Shown here: piece after piece, positions 44,841 through 55,990 of the stretch
How the letters are laid out: every line of letters begins with the position of its first letter
How positions within the stretch are numbered: the first letter of the stretch is position 1
Origin: Euryodendron excelsum
Taxonomy: Eukaryota; Streptophyta; Magnoliopsida; Ericales; Pentaphylacaceae
Assembly: GCA_033060915.1 (NCBI GenBank)
Contig: CM065379.1
Span: forward strand, 25,660,318-25,724,317
Direction: 5' to 3'
DNA: 64,000 nt
Program-made: the position numbers and the translations under genes
The notes under the pieces: generated by a model
Seen by the model: the letters and a program-made list of their open reading frames with translations, nothing else
The model's database searches: none
Told to the model about the DNA's origin: nothing

Positions 44841-44986
44841 GGTCCTTGTAGGCCTAAGAAGCGACCAGCTGGTTGGATTGGAGATTGTAAGGCTCATCTT
44901 GAACCTGCATGTGTTGTGACGTTGGGAACCAAACCCGATCGGGCCGGAGATTGCTGAGCGGGCAAAAATGGGGTGCTTACAAAAAT

Positions 44987-45556
44987 GAAATGAACAAAAC
45001 CCCTCATGGCAAGTCTCATTTAACCTAGAGTTTTCACTCGATGTCCAAACGCCAATACAGGCGTTCGAACGCTAGGCTGAGTTTGGGGTCTCTTTTGAAG
45101 CTCAGTATTCGAACTCTGATTTTGGCATTTGAACGCCAAGTCAAAATCGCAATACCATGCTCTTGGGTCATTCAAAGACTCCATTTGGGCATTCAAACGG
45201 TAGGCCAAAAACTTCAAGATAAGCCTCTGGCCATTCGAATGCCCAAATGCAACTTTCGAATGCTAAGGCCAAAATTTCAATTTTTTAAAAATAAAAATCT
45301 AACCTAACCTATGTATCTATACTAAAATTATGAACACTTAAAACACACACTTGACCCCCCCAACTAGAGACGAGCATAGTTTGCGATGCGCAGAAAAGAA
45401 ACAAAACAAAATGACACGGCGACGGACGGGTGGGGAAGATGCTAGGGTTGGACAACACCCACTCCCCCCCCCCCCCCACCAAAACTAGGGTAAAACTACC
45501 TCTGACGTGACTCAATCCTAACAATTACTGTACAACATACTAAAAGGCAATATGTT
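44987..45556 (-). other. Athila spacer between integrase and extra ORF
   Basis: Non-coding on the element's strand. It holds CATTCGAA/GTTCGAACGC words (45050-45270) like those in the 3' LTR, the internal polypurine tract and a run of 14 C (45464-45477). It continues across solo LTR D to 34887-35040. Confidence 0.5.
45353..45369 (-). promoter_or_regulatory. Second (internal) polypurine-tract-like motif of the Athila element
   Basis: Minus strand reads CTCTAGTTGGGGGGGTC, sharing its core with the tract at 25910-25930. It lies about 190 bases after the integrase stop. It may be a central primer site or a relic of an LTR junction. Confidence 0.4.
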
Positions 45557-46730
45557 TTACTCGAAAGGCGATGGATCATGTAAATCCACACAGTCGATTT
45601 CTCCCAACTCCAGCTCAAGGTAGGGCTTCAGGCGCTGCCCATTGACTTTAAAGTTATTACCATTCTTGGGATTTTCTATTTCAATTGCCCTATGAGGTGA
45701 AACATCCCGCACTACAAAAGGTTCAGACCATCTACTTTGAAGCTTACCTGGAAACAAATGCAAACGGGAATTGTATAGAAGGACCTTTTGACCAACCTCA
45801 AAAGATTTACAAAAGATGTGTTGGTCATGTAGTGATTTCATCTTTGCTTTAGAGATTTTTGCATTCTCATAAGCATCGTTCTGGATTTCATCGAGTTTAT
45901 TGAGTTGCAATCTCCTAAGTGAGCCCACCTCATCTACATTCTCATTGAATTAGTAGATTGCCCAATAAGCCTTGCGTTCTATTTCTATTGGAAGGTGGCA
46001 TGCCTTTCCGTACAAAAGCCTATATGGAGAAGACCCTAAGATGGTCTTGTAAGCTATCTTATATGCCAACAAAGCATCTACCAACCTCAAGGATCAATCC
46101 TTTCAGTTAGGGTTAATAGTTTTTTCAAGGACTTGCTTAATTTCTCTATTTGCCAACTTCACTTGGCCTTGGGTTGGGGATGATAAGGTGTACCAACCTT
46201 ATGTATCACCCCTACTTTTTCATCAATAGAGCTACAGGTTTGTTACAAAAGTGGGAGCCACCATCACTGATTATAGCTTGCAGTATACCAAACCTAGAAA
46301 AGACATATTCCTTTAAGAACTTGACCACAACAACATGGTCATTGGTCGTTTCGATATAGCTGCTACCCACTTAGACACGTAGTCTATGGCCACTAAGATG
46401 TAAAGACATCCACATGAACTAGAAAAGGGTCCCATAAAATTGATACCCCAACAATCAAAAACCTTAAGAATGATGATAGGGGTAAGAGGCATCATGTGCC
46501 TCCTAGAAAGACTTCCTAGTCATTGGCATCTATCACAAGATGTACAAAAGATGTGGACGTCTCTAAAGATGGTAGGCTAATAGAAACCACTTTGCAAGAT
46601 CTTGGTAGTAGTTTTAAGCGAGGAAAAGTGCCTGCCGCATGCCTGTGAATGACAAAACTTAATAATGCTTTTTACCTCATCGTCGGGAACATACAAACGG
46701 ATTACTTGTTTTGGACAATATTTAAATAGA
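45557..46730 (-). pseudogene. Athila-like integrase, degenerate
   Basis: Minus-strand translation gives in order a zinc-binding region ending in HIFCTSCDRCQ (about 46550), the core start CWGINFMGPF (46420-46460), FGILQAIISDGGSHFCNK (about 46240-46300), [12 protein letters not shown] (about 46000) and the C-terminal module KLQSRWSEPFVVRDVSPH, ending with a stop at 45557. The first catalytic residue, normally D in WGIDFMGPF, is N here (codon 46439-46441); the second (D of ISDGG) is present. Several stops and frame changes separate the blocks. The enzyme would insert element cDNA into the genome; this copy cannot. Confidence 0.85.
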
Positions 46731-46899
46731 TATGGATTCTCCCAAGAAAAATACCTTACATGTCTAAAGAATTTCTTTCTATCAATGCTAGACCATTGCG
46801 AGGGAATCTTGTCGATAGCTTAGTAGGTAGCTATATTGGCATACCACAGTGTCATGGATCGTGTAAGTGCATGAGCATAGAAAAGTTGCTCATTCGGAA

Positions 46900-47225
46900 A
46901 GTATTCATTGATTGTAAGAGGATCTTAGGCATCCCCATTAATAGGGAGCCTTGAGAGATGGTCGGCAACTACATTTTTGGCCCTTTTCTTATTTCTAATC
47001 TCCATATGAAACTCTTGAAGCAAGAGAATCCACCACATGAGTTATGGTTTTACATCAGGCATACTCAATAAATACTTAAATGCGAAATGATTGGTGTATA
47101 TGATAACCAAAGATTTGACTAAGTATGACCTAAACTTGTCTAATGCAAAGACCACAGCGAGAAGCTCTTTCTCTGTTGTGGTATAGTTCAGTTAAGCTTC
47201 AATGAGGATTTTGCTAGCATAGTAT
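46900..47225 (-). pseudogene. Athila-like RNase H region, truncated by element G
   Basis: Minus strand encodes NYTTTEKELLAVVFALDKFR, then FAFKYLLSMPDVKP and EIRNKKRAKNVVADHLSRL, the standard Ty3/gypsy RNase H end and linker. Two stops interrupt it, one before LNYTTT and one after DVKP. It stops abruptly at 47225, where the 3' LTR of element G begins. The reverse transcriptase part should resume beyond the window. Confidence 0.85.
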
Positions 47226-50200
47226 TGTCGCGCCCAAATTTTTTGCACTCGAGGAATACACACACAAGTGAGAAAAATACTGCACTCCCTCGTTAGAACT
47301 CATTCTCCTAGAAGAATGAGTGCGACTAGGATTAAATTGAAAATTAATTTGAATAAAGGGCTTTTAGAAAACAATTCGGAGTCACCACCTAATTTGATTA
47401 TGGTGAGTTAGGTCACCTAAAACTAAGCACAATCCGAAGACTACACTTAGGGTTTTTGAAAACGATTTTGAAAATACTTCCTCAAGAGAGGGTTTTTAAG
47501 AAAACAGGTTATTTGGCAACCTTTGGAAAACTTTTAAGCCCTTTTTGAAAATAAACTCCATTTTGGTCTTTCGAAAACAGTGATCCTAGGTTCGGAGGTT
47601 GGTTACGTGTAGGGAAGACGCACTAAGCCATCACCCTACCCGACCCTTGCGGTACCTATATGTTTATTCACCCTAGATTCACCTATAAGAGTTTTCAACT
47701 AACAAATGTCCAATCCTATCCACTTTAAAAAAGATTTTTTTAAAATAATGATGCGTGATATGCAAGTGTAAGAAAAGAAAGTTGAAAAATAGATTTGGAA
47801 ATAGATTTGAAAAAAGCTTGATTTGATTTTAAAAAAGAGATTTGAAGAGATAGATTTGATTTTGAAAGAAAGTTTTGGAGATTGAAAATAGAAATTTGGA
47901 ATTGGAAGTTTGAAATAGATCATGGAATTAGAAACTTGAAAAAGGTTGTGACTGTACCCATGAGGGTTGCTTACGTATCCTTTTGGAAGAATTAGGTCAG
48001 TCGTAGTTTGGACAAGAGTCTGATAGAAAATAGAAGGTTTGATTTGGAAAAAGAGATTTTGATTGAAAAAAAAAGGAGTTTTATTGGAACTTAGAATAGA
48101 ATATTGGAATTTGGAATTTGAAAAGATTAGACTTTGATTTGGAGAGATAGAACTTAGAAGGAAGATTTGGACTTGTTTTGGAAAGATTGAAATTTGAGAA
48201 ATATAGACTTAGGAAAGATAGGATTTAGAAAGGACTTGAGATTGAGAAAGATTTGACTCGAATGTTGGACTTAGAAGATTAGGAAAGAGATTGGATTTAG
48301 GAAATGTTCGAATTAGGAAAGTTTCAAAATAGGAAAGTTCCGTTTTAAGAAAGTTTCAATTTAGGAAAGATTTCATTTTAGGAAAGTTTTGGAATTGGAA
48401 AGTTTTAAAATAGGGAAGTTTTGAAGTAGGAAAGATTTGAAAATTGGAAAGTTTTAGATTTGGAAAGATTTGAAGTTTAGGAAAGCTTAGAATTTTAGAA
48501 AGATTCAAAGTTTGAGTTTTAGAAATTCTGGAAATTAGGAAAGGTTTGAGTTTAAAAAAGATTTGGAAAGTTTAACTTTGAAAAGGTGTGGAATTAGGAA
48601 AGGGTTGGATTGGGAAGGATTTGGAAGTTTAAAGTTTAAGAAAAGATTTAAATGTTTAAGTTTCGGAAACTTAAGATTTAGGAAAGTATGAGATTAGAAA
48701 AGATTTGAATTAGGAAAGATTTGGGTTTGGAAGGACTGAGATTCCTATTTCTTAAAACAAACGATTTGATCTTGTTTCTAAAAGAGGTATTGTGATTTTG
48801 TTTTCAAAAACGGAGGATAGGATCTAGTTTCCTAAATGGGAGAATTGGATTTGGTTTTCTGATGGGAAGATTGGATTTGGCATGGATTTGGAAATGCAAG
48901 TTTTAACAACCCTAGATTTGGAAGACTATAGTTTTGACGTAGAAAATAGGTTTTGAAAACCTAGTATTTAGATGTAAAAAAGGAGATTTTGGAAATCTAG
49001 GTTTTAGGGCAAGATTGGAAAACATGTTTTAGGTAAGAAAATTAGGGCTTCCTAATCGTGGGCTCTAGGGTTTAACTTGGACTCTACAGGAAGAGATTTT
49101 GGAAAGCGCATTTTTGGAAACGAAATCTTAGGAAGGCAATCCTAGAAAGGAGTTTTTAGAAAGTGAATTTTGAAGAGAGAGCTTTTGGAAAGAGTTCTTG
49201 GAAAGAGTTTTTCTAGGAAGGAGACCTAGGGAGCACTTTTAGAAAGTGAATTTCGAAGAGAGCGTTTTGGAAAGGAGTTTTTAGAAAAGTGAGTTTTGTG
49301 AAGGGAAGTTTTAGAAAACAACTTTGGAAATGAATTTTGGAAAGGAGATTGAAGAGAATTTTTAGAAAGTATGTTGGAAAAGAGATTGTTAGAGGGAGAA
49401 TTTAAAAAGAGCATTTTCGAAAGTTTATAAAATATCTCACTTTCCTAAAGCTATTCTAACCATAAGAAGGTTAGAACCATTTTAAGATAGTGGTTTTGAA
49501 AACAATGATTTTGAAAATATGAACCATATTGGTCACTTTAAATGTAACACTTTCCTAAAGCAACCCTCGCCATGGAAATGCTAGAATCACTTCAGGATTG
49601 TGATTTTGAAAACAAGTTTTGAAGAAGAAAATTTAATGCAAGTTTTGAAAATGATTTTAATGCAAGTTTTGAAAACAAGTTTGAAAACGAATTTTGGAGA
49701 ATGCAAGATCATGATATGCACAATGCAAATTGGGGTCGTGAACATTCAAGGTTAAAGGTTTCACCACATAATCAAGGGGGCCGAATCCACGTGATCTCCA
49801 GTTAGACTAAAAGAAAGCCCCCCACACGGTGGCCTTCCAATAACCTAATCCTACACATGGACCAGAAAATCTCTTATTTCAAGCATGCAAGAAAAGTGGG
49901 GAAGAAGATGGGGAATTAAAATAAAAGAAAATCTAAGTGGGTTCAGAGAGAGAAGAGAGAGGGGGAAGATGCGTAAACTTAAATAGAGAGCCTACCTTGT
50001 GTCTTCTTTATTTTGCTTTGCTATGCCCGCTTTGTTTCTCTTGCTTTTCTTCGGTCTTCGGTTCAATCTTCGTCTTGATCTTCAGGACCTTTGAAGTTGT
50101 AGTACTTCAAGTCTTCAATGGAGGCTTTGGAGACTAGTGTATGAGTGTATAAGAGTATATGAGAGTGTATAAGAGGCTAGGGTTTGTGTATGGAGGCTAG

Positions 50201-51830
50201 GGTTTGGAAAACCTAAAGGAGACTAGGGTTTAGAGAGGATATGAGATTTGTATATCGAAGAGTAGGGTTTTTAGACTGAGTTTGCGGACCTCTTTCACGC
50301 TGGAGGAGGCTCTGTATTTATAGAGAGAAGAATGACCTGGCGCCTGTTGTAGTGGCCCTAGGCCAAAATTCCTTCTGGCACCAAAGTGGTGCCAATCACT
50401 TAGGAAAGTTTTAAGCAACGTATCTTCAGAAGATTTGGGTGCCTGTATTAGTGACGACCATGCAATTTTTAGCTTCGGAAGGTCCGGGAAGGATTTAAGG
50501 GATCCAAATTGGCCCGAACGGCCGAAAAAGGGCAGGAACCCTTAGAACAGGGTCCCGGGGATAATGGATTTGAAAAAGGATGTCAGGGTTTGTTGGAAGG
50601 GTTGACTGGGCCATTAGTTGCAAAATGGTCAATCGGGTCAGAAAGCTGCCAGGATGGACTCGGAATATCCCGGAAGAAGACTCGAGATTTGGAAACATTA
50701 TTTTGAATGTTCCCAAAGATTATCAATTTGATACCCAGAGCTGGTGTGGTCGGAAAAGGCGACCGGCCCACCAGGGGCAAAACGATCATTTTGCATCGTG
50801 TTTGCCGGAATTGACTTGGAATGATCCGAAAAGATAATGAAAGGCCGGAAATACTATGAGAAGCATTCTCGAGTTCTTAACGGTTTGATACCTAGAGCCG
50901 GCGTGGTTCCTGGGGTGTTCGGATGCCTAGGGGCAAAATGGTCATCTTGACCGAAAAGTCTCAGAATTGGCCCGAAATTGACTAGAAAGCACCTAATCGT
51001 ACAGGATTTCTTTTAAAACAATCTTGGAAAGATGGACTTACCATTTTGAGGACTTAGGTACTTTCTCGAGAAACATACCAGAAATAGCCCTAGGGGCAAT
51101 TTTGTCATTTTTCACTGAAGTGGGCTAGCGAGCACCGGTGTTGACCTAGGTTTTGAGTGTTTTCGCCGCTCTGACGGCGATCCAGTGATACAGGGATTTG
51201 TTGGCAATTCCCTATATCGACCTTTTTGTGAGTACTTCCACTACTCTGACGGTTGCGATGTTTACGAGTACTTCTGCTACTCTGACGGTTTGCGATCATT
51301 CCCGAGGCTACTTGATCTCGGGAAGCTGCTAAATGGACTTAACGCATGAGGAATCAACTTTCTCAAAAGGTGTGCCGAAACAGACATTTCTGCATTGGTA
51401 GGCTAGCAAGCGCCAAAGGTCAACCCTTCTACCATGTAGGGGACCTGGGATCTCGTTTTGGTCGACGGGTTTGAAGCGACTTACCGTTCTGAAGAGTTCA
51501 CTCGGAAACGTGTCAGATTGGATGGTCTTAGCACATTGAGAAATCAAATTTCTTGAAAGGTGTGCCAAATTTAATTGAAAATGGAATTGGAATATGGAAT
51601 TGGAAAGGAGATTTACCGTTTTTAGAAAGACGTGCCTGGTGAAATTGGACCGAACATGACCCCCAAGGGCATTTTAGTCATTTCGCCACTATTTGGGCCC
51701 GGTGGGCCGGCGAAGCGGTTTGATTGATGGGATTAGACTTGAAAAGTTGATTTAACTCAGAATATGTCCACATTGACGTGAATACAAGTCTGGACGGATT
51801 GGAGACTGCCGGCAAAAATGAGTGCTTATA
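47226..51830 (-). mobile_element. 3' LTR (C) of element G
   Basis: 4,605 bp, bounded by TGTCGCGCCC and AGTGCTTATA (CA mutated to TA). Same order as copy A in minus sense: short U3 arrays (51140-51300), dyads (50337-50395), TATA (50314-50323), telo-boxes (50178, 50198, 50224), donor-like ACAAG/GTAGGC near 49995 and the CTTTCC minisatellite (47760-49440). Its outer flanks do not match each other, as expected for one LTR of a longer element. Confidence 0.8.
50314..50323 (-). promoter_or_regulatory. TATA box of LTR C
   Basis: Minus strand CTATAAATACAGAGCCTC, identical core to copy A; dyads lie just upstream in LTR sense. Confidence 0.6.
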
Positions 51831-51853
51831 GCTGCTCCTCTTTTTCTATCTTT
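51831..51853 (-). promoter_or_regulatory. Polypurine tract of element G
   Basis: Minus strand AGATAGAAAAAGAGGAGCAG directly abuts the U3 start of LTR C, the expected second-strand primer. Confidence 0.6.
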
Positions 51854-52028
51854 GCTTGTCGAAGATAGAAAACGATAGAGTAAGAGTCCCATGTTGACCA
51901 TGAGGCGGGTGGAGGGATGGACTTTAGAAATTTTGGAAGATAGGATTGTAGAAACGAATATTGGGCCCAAAAGGCCTTTGAAATCGAGTTTTGGCGGGAA
52001 AAAGGGCAAAACTGCCTAGAATTGGCAG

Positions 52029-52092
52029 CTGGCGCCACTAGCAGTGGCTCCTTTGGAAGAAATGGCTTGGCACCACTGTTAGTGGCGCTAGG
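52029..52092 (+). promoter_or_regulatory. Two GGCGCC dyads upstream of the antisense ORF
   Basis: CTGGCGCCACTAGCAGTGGC (from 52029) and, starting 38 bases later, TTGGCACCACTGTTAGTGGC plus GCTAG (from 52067). Same motif and same 38-base spacing as in the LTR promoters, but in the internal region, in plus orientation, ahead of the antisense ORF. Confidence 0.5.
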
Positions 52093-52293
52093 CCTGGGAT
52101 CAAAACCAGAAATATTTCTGGTTCGAGCACTTGCGAGATTTTGGAAAATTTTTGCAAAACCGAGAGGCATTGCGAGGAAATTGACTTGGACATTGAAGAA
52201 GTGCTTCTTGGAGACCACGGGGGATTACCGAAAGTTAACACTGTTGTAAAAAAAGTCGCTGGAAGAGAAGTTTTCGCCGGAGAACTTTAAGAG

Positions 52294-54217
52294 GTGAGTT
52301 TTTGAGTTTATGTTGATTTTAATGGGTAGAATTCCGTTTAAGTTATGTGAATAGTGAAAATTAATGTTTTGATATATTTTGAACACCATGGTGAAGTTAC
52401 TTTTGCATTTTAGTGTGTTTGATTGAATTTGAGTGATTTTGCGTAATTATGTGAAGGGAGTTTCTGTAGGAATTGGGGGTTTGTTCCTACGGGCTTAGGT
52501 GTTGAGTTTTTTGACTAGATTTTTACACTATGTGTTTTAGAAAAATGTGTTTAACAACTGTATGAAATTTCATATTTTTTGAAAATTTTAGAATTTTTAT
52601 TTTTTGAAAAATAGAAAAAAGACTTTGAAAAATAGGAAAAAGTGGTGAAAATTGAGAAAGTGATGAAATTAAGAGAGTTTAAAATTTAGAAAAATGCTAG
52701 AATATTTTAGAAAACATTTGAAATGATTTTGAAAAATTTTAGGATATCTTTGAACACCATTGATTTATTGAAAAATGAAACGAGTATTTTAGGAAGTTTG
52801 AAAATTTTAAAAGTGTGTGCGGGTGTTGGTGGTATGTGATGGTGGTGTTTGTAGAGTTCATGGCTTGTGTTTTGTGTTGATGTGGTGGGTGTTGTAGGGA
52901 CCATTTTTAAACAAAACTTTGCTAAAATTTTTAGAAATCAGGGAAAAGAGTTTAAAAAGGTTTTGAATAAAATCTTTTTGAAGGAAAAAGACAAAAAAAA
53001 CCCTTGAGATTTTAGAAAACTAGTTTTGACTCGAAGTTGAAAAATCAAAATGTGTAGGAAATTCATTTTGACTCGAAACTTGACCTTTTAAATTAAAATG
53101 TGTAGAAAATTCATTTTGACTTAGAAATGGAATTTTTAAAATCAAAATGTGTAGGAAATTCATTTTGGCTTAGGATTGGATTGAAAATCAAAATGTGTAG
53201 AAAATTTATTTTGACTTAGAATTGGATTTAAAATCAAAATGTGTAAGAAATTCATTTTGACTTAGAATTGGAATTTTAAAATCAAAATGTGTAGAAAATT
53301 GATTTTGACTTAGAATTGGATTTAAAATCAAAATGTGTAGGAAATTCATTTTGACTTAGAATTGGAATTTTAAAATCAAAATGTGTAGGAAATTCATTTT
53401 GACTTAGACTGGGTTTTAAAATGAAAATGTATAGAAAAATCATTTTGACCTTAGACTTGAGTTTTTAAATCTTGTTAAACAAAAGACTTGGAAAGATTTT
53501 GAAAAATAGAAATTTAGGAAACATTTTGGAGGTAAGATCTTAGGGACTCTTTCAGATTTGAAAAATTTTTGAGACTAACAAAGATTTAGGATGGAAAACT
53601 TTGGGACTTGATAGAAATTTTGGAAGGAAGAATTTTTGGAGTGAAACCTTGAAAGTTTTTTTTTTTTTTTTTGACTAAGGCTTTTTTTTTCTTTGAAAGA
53701 AAAAGTTTGGGAGAAACTAAAACCTGATTGGAAAAGAAATTTCTTAAAGAAGTTAATCAGAAAAGCTTGAAGATGGATTGAAGAAATTTGGAGATTTGAT
53801 TTTGAAAATGATTTTTTGAACTTGACTTAGAATTCTGATTTTAAGAAGTGATTTTGGAGATGAACTTTTGGAAAAGAGAATTAGAAAACCTTTTTGAAAA
53901 TTGATTATGGAAAGGAACTTTTAGAAGAAAGTGTTTTTGGAAACTTTCAGAGGAAATAATAGGAAACCATTGGGAAACCGATTTTTGAAAAAGAACTTTT
54001 GAAGGGAAGAAGTTAAGAAACTTTTTGAGAAATTTTTTTTAAGAAACCTTCACGAGTTGATTTTGAAAAGAAGCTTTGAATGAAGAGTTCAAGAAGCTTG
54101 AAAGTTATGTCATTCATTTTTATCTTCAGTTATTATCATCATTACTTCTTCCTTGCTTTTATTTCTTATCTTCATATACCGTATATTAACACCTCTTACC
54201 TTACTTACTTTTTCAAG
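52294..54217 (+). other. Candidate leader intron of the antisense ORF
   Basis: A strong donor AAGAG/GTGAGT at 52293/52294 and an acceptor TACTTTTTCAAG/ATG at 54217/54218 with a T-rich tract before it. The interval is AT/GA-rich and contains an 8-unit tandem array. If spliced, the ATG would be the first codon of exon 2. Prediction only. Confidence 0.4.
53030..53470 (+). repeat. Tandem array of about 50-60 bp units
   Basis: Eight units on AAAATGTGTAGGAAATTCAT plus TTTGACTTAGAATTGGA, with spacer lengths alternating between units. It lies inside the candidate leader intron. Confidence 0.8.
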
Positions 54218-54776
54218 ATGGCAGATGCGGGTGATGATAGTTCTGAGAGGAGACGCCGCTTAGGGAAGGTGGCCCGGACGGATTCTGTCAACAGCTCTAG
54301 CTGCTCTAAGGGTAGTCAGTGCTCCGCTGATCGAGTATCTTCTAGCCAGAGTGGGAGGGGGAGTAGGCCTCTAGTTGACCCCTTCCCTCTAGTTGAGCCA
54401 GCCTTCGAGGATGAGATGTATGCCGAGGTTTCCCACTTTCGACTTTTAGGATGGTCGACGCTATTTTGAGTTGACTACGAGTTTGGTATAATGGGTATCC
54501 TCCAAATGAGCAAGACATTTTTTGTTGGTCCTTTGGTTGCATGGCTTCTCTCCTATTAGTGCAGCTTGTTTTCTGGTAGTGGTTCCCTTTTGGCCACCTG
54601 AGCTGTCTCTCTTCCGTTTTAGGGAATGTGAGCTTACCCCTACTCCCCATGAGTATGACTTCCTCATAGGTCTTCGGGATGGTTCAACTGACATTATGGG
54701 ACCTACTTTTCTTGATGGTTGCGTCACGATTGTCTGTTCTCAATTTGGGCTCTGTTGTGCGGCTTTTTTTTTCTGA
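54218..54776 (+). pseudogene. Antisense ORF of element G with plant-mobile-domain-like segment, broken
   Basis: The first open stretch (54218-54469, 83 codons) begins MADAGDDSSERRRRLGKVAR, a charged, serine-rich N-terminus, and reaches FRLLGWSTLF before a stop. After a frame change, 54522-54776 reads FWPPELSLFRFRECELTP and EYDFLIGL, resembling the plant mobile domain (aminotransferase-like, PMD), a domain reported in extra ORFs of Ty3/gypsy elements and in MULEs. I chose ATG 54218 because sequence before it looks intronic. It runs opposite to the element's own direction. Frameshift and stops show decay. The PMD assignment is from memory of the domain's pattern. Confidence 0.5.
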
Positions 54777-55990
54777 TCTGCTGCCCCAGTTTCCTTATGT
54801 CTTAGTGAAGTTTTTGTTTATCTTATTTTTCAGTTTATGATAGACATGATGGCTCATCCAGTTGATTGGCACTCTTCTTAAGATTGGTCAGTCTTCATGG
54901 TAGCCCTAGCTCTGCTTCTCCTGAATTTATTGATGTTTCTGTGTAGGGGATGACCTGATCGACTGTCGGTTATGTGTACCACTTGCCAAGATTCGTGTAG
55001 GGCACTCATATGCTCCTATGGTTGTGGGAAAGACCTTCGTAAGCCTTACTAGACTTCAGCAGGGGGTCGATGCTCATTTTTGAGGATGTGCTCCAATATT
55101 CCAGCTTTGGGTGATCGGACAGTTATTCATTGCTCCTCTTTTTTAACATACATGGTATCTTGAGTCAGAAGTCATTTGATTGGGGAGGTCGAGGGTGGGC
55201 CATTGACCTATTCTCTATTTCTTGTTGGCTAGGGAAATCTGAGCTTTGTAAGGTGTGTGCTGGTGTTGTAGATGTCTGAGTGGTGGCTTTAGCTCCTTTT
55301 TGCGTTTTACCTTATTCCTTGTTTCTTATTTGAGAGAGAGAAAAAGACATAGAGTTAGTTTTTGTACAGAAACAGTTTATTTATACATATTATACTTTTT
55401 TTTATTTTTATAAATGCACATGGAATTAGATGTTTGACTTATTTTGCATCTCCTACCTTATATATATATATATATTTTTCATGAATGCACAGGTTCGTAC
55501 AGGAATGAAATTCAATACTTGTTATACTTTTTGGATGAATGTACATACAGGAATGGAATTGAATGCATGCCATGCTTTTTGATGAATGCATGAATAGATA
55601 CAAACTACACATAAATTTAAATGGATGTATAGATTATACATGCTAGGGATGCATTAGTAATACATGTATATAAGTTATTTACAAAGAATGTCCCAGGTTA
55701 TCCCTAGGGCCCATACTCTAAGGATTCTGTTTCCTTTCCAGGATTCTGCCCTATTTAGTTTTGTCCCATTCTCATCGGGGTGTGATAGCATTTGCACCAT
55801 TTTTCAGGGATCTTGACATTTCGGTTTGCTATTCTATCCCTACTTTCTACAGAGTTACTGTTTGGGGTTTTTCTGATCTTACTTGGTTTTCTCTCTCAAA
55901 TTTCCAAAATGCCACCATGGCTCAAGCGACAACTCGCATGCCCTTTGCAGAGCGATAAACAACTAAGCCCTTAATTCGAAAAGACTTTTT
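54777..55990 (+). other. Downstream remainder of the antisense ORF region
   Basis: Short plus-strand open stretches such as 55761-55958 (DLDISVCYSIPTFYRV) may be further pieces of the same broken ORF. A TA run occurs near 55461-55476. Nothing else is recognisable. Confidence 0.35.

Larger units (their letters stand above)
35041..44981 (-). mobile_element. Solo LTR D of the long-LTR family, split by copy B
   Basis: Starts TATCGCGCCC (the usual TG mutated to TA) and ends GGGGTGCTTACA. Flanked by perfect AAAAT duplications (35036-35040, 44982-44986). Without copy B and its duplicated 5 bases it is about 4.7 kb. It inserted in the Athila spacer. It shares the LTR ends and general layout with A and B but has its own U3: 57-bp units near 44480-44660, a 208-bp dyad array and TATA at 43198-43207. 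A diverged subfamily. Confidence 0.8.
24331..47225 (-). mobile_element. Athila-like Ty3/gypsy retrotransposon, 3' portion, interrupted by three long LTRs
   Basis: Read on the minus strand the order is RNase H, integrase, spacer with an internal polypurine tract, extra ORF in the env position, polypurine tract, 3' LTR. This is Athila architecture, and the integrase C-terminus has the Athila-like block VGQKVLLYNSRLHLFPGKL. It is broken by solo LTR D (with B inside) at 35041-44981 and solo LTR A at 27884-33372. At 47225 it is cut by element G, so its gag, protease, RT and 5' LTR should lie right of the window. Stops, frameshifts and a lost catalytic residue make it dead. Confidence 0.75.

Noticed and set aside
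45005..45360. A second Athila LTR at the CATTCGAA-word region
   Set aside because: It shares short words with the 3' LTR but lacks matching ends, TATA and overall collinearity; treating it as internal spacer explains the order of RNase H, integrase and extra ORF.
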